Assembly: GCA_020852775.1 (NCBI GenBank)
Contig: JADZAD010000235.1
Span: 1 to 11,116 of the forward strand
Direction of reading: 5' to 3'
Length of the DNA: 11,116 nucleotides
Origin: Anaerolineae bacterium
GTDB taxonomy: Bacteria; Chloroflexota; Anaerolineae; Aggregatilineales; UBA3940
Part shown: piece after piece, positions 1 to 7,600 of the stretch
How the letters are laid out: each line of letters opens with the position of its first letter
Position numbering within the stretch: the stretch's first letter is position 1
The notes under the pieces: model-generated
What the model was told of the DNA's origin: nothing
The model's input: only the letters and a program-made list of their open reading frames with translations
Database searches by the model: none
Made by a program: the position numbers and the translations under genes

Positions 1-1319
1 CCGGCTTGCTTGCCGCCTATTCGCTGGACGTCGCTTTTTACATCGACTCGGCGACCTTCTTCATATCTGCGATCCTGATTGTCGGGGTGACGATCGCGCC
101 GTTGCAAGTTGAGGAAGATACCAGTGTTGCGATCGTCTGGAATAACCTGAAGAGTGGCTTACGCTATCTTACCGGTAGTTCAATGCTGCGTACTCTGCTG
201 CTTCTCGGTCTGCTCTACAGCTTCACGGTCGGATTGGCCAATACGCTGCTCCTGCCCTTCGCCACGACCGCGCTCAATGCCACGACGTTCGAATATGGCC
301 TGCAGGAAGGGCTCACTTCAATCGGATTTGTGGCAGGTAGCCTTATCATGGCCAGCTACGCCTCTCGATTGCGGGATGGCCTGTGGTACATCTTTGGCCT
401 GCTCGGGATGGGCATCTTCTATCTGGTCTACTCATTCTCCACTACCGTACCCTTTGCTATCGTGATCGTGACGATATCGGGGTTCATGAATGCCCTCTAC
501 GCGGTGGCGCGGCAGACACTGATTCAGCGGAACACCGAGCGGGAAGTGCGCGGGCGCGTATTCGGGGCCCTGATGGCGATCGGACGAACAACGATGCTTC
601 TCGGGATGGCGCTGGCTGGCCTGGCGGACTTGTTCGGACCGCGGACGATGATGCAGTTTACAGCCTTTGTCACGGTCGGCGCCGGGGCCGTCGCCGTATT
701 CGCGCCAGGCATCGGGCAACCGGCGGCTGAGTGGGTGCGCTCGCTCCGGCTGCTGCGGGGTGCGGCTGCAGCTCCCGGCATAGCGGCAGGACGGGCCGCC
801 ACTCTGGCCGACTTCGATCGCCTGATTGGCCGTATGCCGGTTCTCGCAACCCTCTCACTGGAGGAACGCAAGTCCGTTCTTAAGGATATGCGGTATATCG
901 AGGCGGAGGAAGGTACCGTCATCGTGCGCCGGGGCGAGACCAGCGACAGCGCATACTTCGTGCTGGATGGTGGCACTATCGCGGGAATAGAGGAAGACGG
1001 CAGAGAACGAGTCCTCGGTGCGCATGCGCCCGGTGACTTCTTCGGTGAGATCGCTGCACTGACCGTGATTCAGCGCACTGCTAATGTAGTCACAACGCAG
1101 CCAAGTGCTCTTCTTCGTGTACCGGCATCATCACTTCGGATGATGTCCTCTCACCCGGAACTAAACCGGGTCTTTGTCTCCACAATGACTGAGCGAATGC
1201 TCTCACTGAATATGATCGAAATGCCAAAGCGGAACGTCCTCGACCAGCGTGTACTCAAGGACCAGCGTTCCAGTGAGCCGAGAATTGAAGCAACCGCACT
1301 GGCTGGAGCAGGGGGCTAA
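1..1319 (+). CDS. MFS transporter with C-terminal cyclic-nucleotide-binding domain (5' partial)
   Basis: The reading frame is open from the left edge (first full codon at 3-5), so the start and the N-terminal helices lie outside. Residue numbers here count from the TTG at 6. Residues 1-235 hold about seven hydrophobic segments (roughly 9-32, 61-86, 103-121, 126-144, 148-167, 187-211, 214-234). The IDSATFFISA motif and the charged REVRGRVFG loop are typical of the MFS drug/siderophore exporter group (EntS/MFS_3-like). After a linker, residues 277-395 form a cNMP-binding fold. Its phosphate-binding cassette reads FGEIAAL then QRTANV: Glu348 would hold the ribose and Arg357 the phosphate, with the nine-residue spacing seen in PKA-type domains, so binding looks possible. 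A roughly 45-residue polar tail follows. This suggests an inner-membrane exporter gated or tuned by a cyclic nucleotide; the substrate is unknown. The MFS and cNMP-domain calls are firm, the ligand is inference. Confidence 0.9.
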   Translation, partial: GLLAAYSLDVAFYIDSATFFISAILIVGVTIAPLQVEEDTSVAIVWNNLKSGLRYLTGSSMLRTLLLLGLLYSFTVGLANTLLLPFATTALNATTFEYGLQEGLTSIGFVAGSLIMASYASRLRDGLWYIFGLLGMGIFYLVYSFSTTVPFAIVIVTISGFMNALYAVARQTLIQRNTEREVRGRVFGALMAIGRTTMLLGMALAGLADLFGPRTMMQFTAFVTVGAGAVAVFAPGIGQPAAEWVRSLRLLRGAAAAPGIAAGRAATLADFDRLIGRMPVLATLSLEERKSVLKDMRYIEAEEGTVIVRRGETSDSAYFVLDGGTIAGIEEDGRERVLGAHAPGDFFGEIAALTVIQRTANVVTTQPSALLRVPASSLRMMSSHPELNRVFVSTMTERMLSLNMIEMPKRNVLDQRVLKDQRSSEPRIEATALAGAGG

Positions 1320-1366
1320 ACGAGAGAAGAGTGCCAGTCAGCCTCCGGGCAGACAGCCTTGCGTCG

Positions 1367-1405
1367 AACGCCATCCACTGTTCAGTCTGGACAGTGGATG
1401 GCGTT
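1367..1405 (+). terminator. Hairpin terminator after the MFS-cNMP gene
   Basis: A perfect 15-bp inverted repeat, AACGCCATCCACTGT at 1367-1381 and its complement at 1391-1405, encloses a 9-nt loop. It is followed by the T/A-rich run TATATT and begins 48 nt after the stop codon. The stem is strong but the T tract is broken by A, so termination may be partial or need help. It separates the transporter gene from the promoter of the next gene. Confidence 0.75.
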
Positions 1406-1493
1406 TATATTGCGGGGTAAGTTAACCGGCATGCGCCTGCGGGCAAGGACTAGCCACTTAGTACTATATAGGACTATTCAAACCATCCCGTAA

Positions 1494-1522
1494 TTGTTTG
1501 AGCAAAAAAGAAGACCTATACT
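1494..1522 (+). promoter_or_regulatory. Sigma70-like promoter for the giant exoprotein gene
   Basis: The -35 box TTGTTT (1494-1499) and the -10 box TATACT (1517-1522) are separated by 17 nt, close to the housekeeping consensus. Transcription would start near 1529, leaving a leader of about 48 nt. The region is A/T-rich compared with the flanking genes. An inverted repeat (CCTATA 1515-1520, TATAGG 1529-1534) overlaps the -10 box. No experimental evidence is available. Confidence 0.55.
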
Positions 1523-1534
1523 GTCGAATATAGG
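1515..1534. repeat. Small inverted repeat across the -10 box and start site
   Basis: CCTATA at 1515-1520 is mirrored by TATAGG at 1529-1534 with an 8-nt gap. Its placement over the -10 element and the predicted start point would suit a repressor operator, but the 6-bp arms are A/T-rich and could be chance. A separate 8-bp palindrome, TAGTACTA, lies upstream at 1459-1466. Confidence 0.25.
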
Positions 1535-1562
1535 GATAGGCAGGGAATCAATCGCAGGTAGT

Positions 1563-1567
1563 GAGGG
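1563..1567 (+). promoter_or_regulatory. Ribosome binding site of the giant exoprotein gene
   Basis: GAGGG lies 9 nt upstream of the ATG at 1577. An in-frame TGA at 1562-1564 rules out an earlier start, so this site fixes the start codon. Confidence 0.7.
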
Positions 1568-1576
1568 TGCGTCAAC

Positions 1577-1675
1577 ATGAATACCTTTACCTCTTCTGGT
1601 GTGAAGCGGCGCACAGCAGTTCTTGTTGTCGCCCTTGATGTATGTCTGGTACTCCCTGCCATGAGCGTGCTGGCG
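1577..1675 (+). other. Signal peptide (residues 1-33)
   Basis: A positively charged N-region (KRR at 10-12) is followed by a hydrophobic core of about 18 residues and a VLA cleavage box, predicting a cut between Ala33 and Gln34. An aspartate (21) inside the hydrophobic core is slightly unusual. Confidence 0.8.
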
Positions 1676-4600
1676 CAACCGCGCGCCGACCTCCCGAACG
1701 CGATCATTGTCACCAGCTTCAACGATGACGTCAACGACGACGGCATCTGCAGCCTGCGTGAAGCGATTATGGTCGCCAACGATGACAAAAGCGGCGGGCG
1801 GCGGGCGCGTGAATGTGGCGTCACACCGCAGACGGACACCAATACGATCTACCTCCCATCAGGGACATACGCCCTGACCCGCACGGACTCCGGCAATGAG
1901 GATTCCTCCTCAACCGGCGATCTTGATACCTACGGCGACCTGGCCATCCTCACCCCTGCCGAAGGGGCGACCATCACCGCCGGGGCCGGTTTCAAGGATC
2001 GAGTCTTTCATGTCTTTGGCGGTACGGTGCGGCTTTCCGGCCTCGCGATCACGGGGGGTAACGTACTCTCCGGAGATGGCGGCGCGATCTACAACGGTGG
2101 TACTCTCTCCCTGACCAACGTCACCCTCAGCGGGAACAAGGCGCAGGGTATGGGCGGGGCAATGTTCAATGCCGGCACGCTCTCTCTGAGCCACAGCACT
2201 ATCAGCCAGAACCAGGCTGCGAGCGGCGGCGCGATCGCGGGCACCTCAGCGGCTGTTACCACCGTCGGGAACTCAATCCTCTCCGGCAATTCCGCTGCGG
2301 TGGGGCCGGTCTGCGCCGGCAGCCTGGCTTCAGCCGGAGGCAACTTCTTCAGTGACCTGAATGGCTGCGCGGTGAGCGGGCTGGCAGCTTCAGACCGTGT
2401 GGGTGTCGATCCGCTTCTGGGCCCGCTGCAGAATAACGGCGGCCAGACGCTGACTTACGCGCTGTCGGCCAACAGCCCGGCTATTGACGCGGGCACCTGC
2501 ACCGACCCTGCCGGTGGCAGTGTCTCCGTGGACCAGCGCGGCGTGGCGCGGCCTGTGGGCGCATCCTGCGACTCCGGGGCGTATGAGCACCCGGACCCGG
2601 CACAGACCGGCCCGGTGTTTACCGTGAATACCACGGCGGATTCCGACAACGGCTGCACCGTGGCGGAATGCTCCCTGCGTGAAGCAATCAATGCGGCGAA
2701 CGCCCGCGCCAATGACGAGGGCTCAACAGACGCGATCCAGTTCAATATCCCTGGCTCCGGGCCGTTCGTCATCCAGCCCGGCTCGCCGCTCCCCGGCATT
2801 ACTGACCCGGTCAGCATCGACGGCACGACCCAGCCCGGAGGCATCATTGAAGTCGATGGTGCCGCCGCCGGGGAAGGGGCAGACGGCCTGGCATTCAACA
2901 GCAGCGGGTCATCGCTCACCAGTGTTGCCATTCACGGGTTTGACGGCGCAGGTGTTGTGACGATGCCGGGCGTCACGGTCAGCATCCGCGGCGGGGCGAT
3001 CCGTGACAACGGTGACCTCGGCATCGACCTGAGTGACGACGGCCTGACGGTAAACGACCTCGACGAAAGTGATGGTGTGCAGAACGCCCCGGTGCTCTTC
3101 CGCGCCACACCGAATACCGGCACGGATCAGCTGATCGTCGATGGCCGCCTGCGCAGCCTGCCCGATGCAGCCTATGATATCGATCTCTACAATAGCACGA
3201 CCTGTGATCCAAGCACTTTCGGTGAAGGTGAGGGCTACCTCGGCACAGTCGCTGCCTCCACTGATGCTCGTGGCGACATGTACTTCTCGGCCTCGCTGTC
3301 TCCGGCAGTCGCGCTGAACCAGTACATCACGGCGACGGCGACCAGCGCGGACGGCGCGACCTCCGAGTTCTCACAGTGTGTCCCGGTCAGCGCGGACAAT
3401 GACTCATGGCCGCGCGCGCTCCCGGTCACGCCGGGCGACGCCTTCTCGCCGGCTATCGTCGATCAGCCGCTGGCGCTGCAGGGGCAGGCGCGGTGGTACC
3501 GCTTCCCGGTTCAGCCGAACAGCACCGTGATCGTGACCCTGACCAACCTGCCCGCGAACTACGACCTGACGGTCTATAAGGATATCGCGGCGGCTTACCA
3601 GCAGCTTACCACCGAATCTCAGCCGCTGGAGACCCTCGGCGCGGAATTCGCCCCGGCGGCGTTTGCGCCTGCGGCCTTCGCCCCGGCAGCCTTTGCTGAT
3701 GCGAACTATGCGCCGGCGGCCTTCGCACCCGCGGCGTTTGCCCCGGCAGCCTTTGCGCCAGCCGCCTTCGCACCGGCGGCCTTCGCACCCGCGGCGTTTG
3801 CCCCGGCGGCTTTTGCGCCCGCGGCTTTCGCACCTGCGGCCTTTGCCCCCGCTGCCTTCGCGCCAGATGCCTATAGCCCGGCGGCTTTCGCGCCGGCCGC
3901 CTTCGCGCCCGCGGCGTTTGCACCCGCCGCCTTCGCCCCGGCCGCCTTCGCGCCCGCGGCGTTTGCCCCTGCCGCGTTTGCCGCGGCGCAGACCAGCAGC
4001 CTGATCGGCATCTCTGCTTTTGAAGGCACCTCCGGTGAGGGCATCATCCTCAACACCTGGAATAACACCGGCGACTTCTACGTGCGGGTGCTTGGGCGAG
4101 ATGGCGCGTTCAGCCTGAATAATGCCTTCCACCTTGAAGTACGTGTACTGACCGGGGCCTGTACTGATGTTTCGCCAATCCCGGCAGGCATCAGCGGGCT
4201 GCAGGCCGAAGCGAATGACTACCATACGGTGATCCTGACGGATACGAGCCGTATGCAGGGCACGGCAGAGGAGAAAGCCGCGCTCCAGGCCCGGTTGTCT
4301 GAGCTGGCCGCCCGGCCCGAGGTGGCGGGCGTAATCGTTGACGTGAGCCAGGACGGGCGTGTCGCGGCGGCCAACCAGCAGGCGGACGCAGGCGACAACT
4401 ACGCCTGCCCGTATGCAAAGAACCTCGTCGCCGATGAAATCAAGGGAATCGTGGATCGCTACCGCGCCCTGAACCCGCTGGAATACGTGGTGATCGTGGG
4501 CAACGATGACGTGATCCCCTTCTACCGCTACCCGGATAACGCGCTGCTCGGCCCCGAATCGCAGTTCGTGCCGCCGGTGAGCAACTTCAACGCCTCACGC

Positions 4601-7600
4601 GCTTCGCTTGAACTGAATTACGTGCTCGGGCAGGATCAGTATGGGTCACCAGATTCCCTTTCGATTGACGACTCCTCGTTCCCGCTGCTCGGCCTGGCAG
4701 TCGGGCGGCTGGTCGAAACCCCATCAGACGCCGTCACACAGATTGACGCATATCTTGATGGCACCATCGCAGGCGTGATCCCTGCACCGGATTCGTCTCT
4801 GGTGACCGGCTACGACTTCCTCGCTGATGCCGCAACCGCCGTCCAGTCCGAACTGGAAGCAGGCACCGGGCAGGCGGCGGAGACGCTGATCAACCCGCGT
4901 GAAGTTTCACCCGCAGACCCGGCCTCGTGGACGGCCGATGACCTGCGTGATGCGCTGCTCGGCAGCCGGCACGACGTGGTCTTCCTCGCCGGGCACTTCA
5001 ACGCGAGCGAGGCGCTCGCGGCGGACTACACCACCCGCCTGAGTACCGAGGACGTGCTGGGCTCTCCGGTGGACATGACGAACGCACTGATCTTCAGCGT
5101 GGGCTGCCACTCCGGCTACAACATCGTCAATGAGCACGGTATCCCGTATCTGACGCAGGAGCCGGACTGGGCGCAGGCGTTCGCCCGCAAGGGTGCGACT
5201 TTTGTCGGCGGCACCGGCTACCAGTACGGCGACACGGACTTCCTTGAATACAGCGAACGCCTGTACCTGTTCTTCTCGCAGCAGTTGCGCGCGGGGAGCG
5301 GGCCGGTTTCGGTCGGGCAGGCGCTGGTGCAGGCGAAGCAGGCCTATCTTGCGGAGACGCCGCAGCTACGCGGTATTCACCAGAAGGCCCTGCTCGAAGC
5401 GACCCTGTTCGGCCTGCCGATGATCAGCGTGGACATGGGCGGCGCCCGTTACACTGCGCCCCCCGAAGCGCCAGCCGTCGGTGGTACGACGCTCTACGGG
5501 AGCAACCCGGGCCAGACGCTCGGCCTCGGCTATGCCGACCTCAGTGTAAACCCGGCCCTTACGGAGCATGTCGTCACGCTGACCGACCCCGCCGACAACT
5601 CGACGGTACAGTCGCTCTTCTACAGCGGGTCGGACGGTGTGCTGACCAATCCGCTGGAGCCAACCCTGCCGCTTGAAGCCCTGAATGTCACGCTTCCGGG
5701 CACCATTCTGCGCGGTGTGGGCTTCCGTGGCGGCACCTACAGTGACCTGTTCGGGGTAATCCCGTTCACCGGCGCGGCGACGACTGAAATCCGGGGTGTT
5801 CACACAGCTTTCCAGACCCCCGTGTTCTTCCCGGTGACACCATGGAGCATCAACACCTACGGTGCGCTGGCGTCACCTGGCGGCCCCGTCACCCTGAACG
5901 TGACCCCGACCCAGTTCGTCAGTGACCCGGCCAGCCCGCTCACCGGCACGATGCGTGTCTATAGCCAGATGGACTTCCGCCTGTTCTACAGTGGCAACGC
6001 AGGTGATCCGGTGGGCCTGTCGGCTGCGCCGTCAATCGCCGGTGTATATGGAGTGCCCGGGGCGGACAACATCGCTTTCGATGTGAATGTGACCGGCAAC
6101 CCGGCGGTAGGCGTGCAGGAAGTCTGGGTGACGTACACCGCGATCAGCGGGCCGTGGGCTGGTCGGTGGCAGTCGATCGATCTGACGCAGAGCCTTCTGG
6201 ACTCCACCCGCTGGCAGGGGAACCTGCTGCTGGGTGGTACCCCGGCGGGTGATGTGCGCTTCCTGGTGCAGGCAGTCAGCGGTGCCGGGCTGGTCTCGAT
6301 GCATACCAACATGGGCAGAGGATACATCCCCGGCGCAGCGAACCCGCTGCTATCACAGACGGCGGTCACACTCTTGAATCCACCCACGAGCGGCGCATAT
6401 GGCGCGCAGACGGCTGTCAGTGCGAAGCTGGAAAGCGAAGGCCTGCCTCTCGCCAACCAGACGCTGAGCATCAGCCTCGGGCAGATCACGCGACAGGCCG
6501 TCACCGACGGCAGCGGCACGGTGACGGTGACCCTGCCGATCACTGCGCTGCCGGGCCGGGTTGACCTGCGCGCGACCTTCGCCGGTACGCAGGACTACGC
6601 AGGCTCAGCGGCTGCCTCACCATTCGATATCGTGCGGCAGGCGACCAGCCTGGTGCTGGAGCCCGCCTCCGCGACTGGTTACGGGGAGAACCCCGCCCTG
6701 ATGCTGGCGACGCTCAGTGACGCCACAGGCCGGCGTCTGAGTGAGGAGACAGTGATCTTCGTCCTCACAGGAGAGGATGGCGGGGCCAGCATCCCGGCCC
6801 TGACGGACTACGCCGGGCGTGCGCGGCTGGGCGGCCTCAGCCTCCCGGCGGGCACGTATGCGGTCAGCGCGTACTTCCGCGGGACCTTCCAGTTGCATAC
6901 TGGCGCTACGGTTTCGATCGATGATCCACGCTACCTCCCCGCGTCAGCCTCCGGAGAAGTGACTCTGTTGAACCACGCGCCGATCGCCAGGGACGACGCC
7001 TACAGCACGAACGAGGATACGGCACTGGTGATCATCCCGCCGGGGGTGCTCGGCAACGATACTGACGCGGATAGCGATACGCTCAGTGCAAGCCTGCTCA
7101 CAAGCGTTCAGCATGGTACGCTGACGCTTAATCCGGATGGATCGTTCAGCTACACACCTGCGGCGAACTATGCCGGTACGGATAGCTTTACCTATCAGGC
7201 CGCTGACGCGCACGTCATGTCGAACACTGCGACCGCCACGATTACGGTCAACCCGGTGAACGATGCGCCCGTCGCGCAGAATGATACGGTGACCACCGTG
7301 CAGAACGTCGCGGCAACCGGCAACGTGCTGACCAACGACAGCGACATCGACAGCGCCGTGCTGTCCGCGGTGCTGGGGGCCAGCCCGAACAGCGGGTCGC
7401 TCACCCTGAACAGCAGTGGTGCCTTTACCTATACCCCGTTCGCCAACTTCTTCGGCACGGACAGCTTTACCTACCGGGCCAGCGATGGCAGCCTGCTCTC
7501 CAACCTGGCGCAGGTCAACATTACTGTGCAGCGGAGCAACCAGCTCCCGGTCTGCTCCACCGCTGCGCCGTCGCCTGTCGCGCTGTGGTCGCCGGACAAG

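Noticed and set aside
1577..1675. Twin-arginine (Tat) export signal because of the RR at residues 11-12
   Set aside because: The surrounding residues (VKRRTAV) lack the S/T-RR-x-F-L-K pattern; a Sec signal peptide fits better.
3650..3979. Possible CRISPR array or DNA-level satellite
   Set aside because: Units are 15 bp, contiguous, without spacers, and synonymous changes preserve the reading frame, so this is a coding repeat.
3404..4225. 273-codon open frame on the minus strand across the APAAF array
   Set aside because: It reads as a monotonous Gly/Arg-rich string, the mirror of the GC-rich repeat in the real gene.
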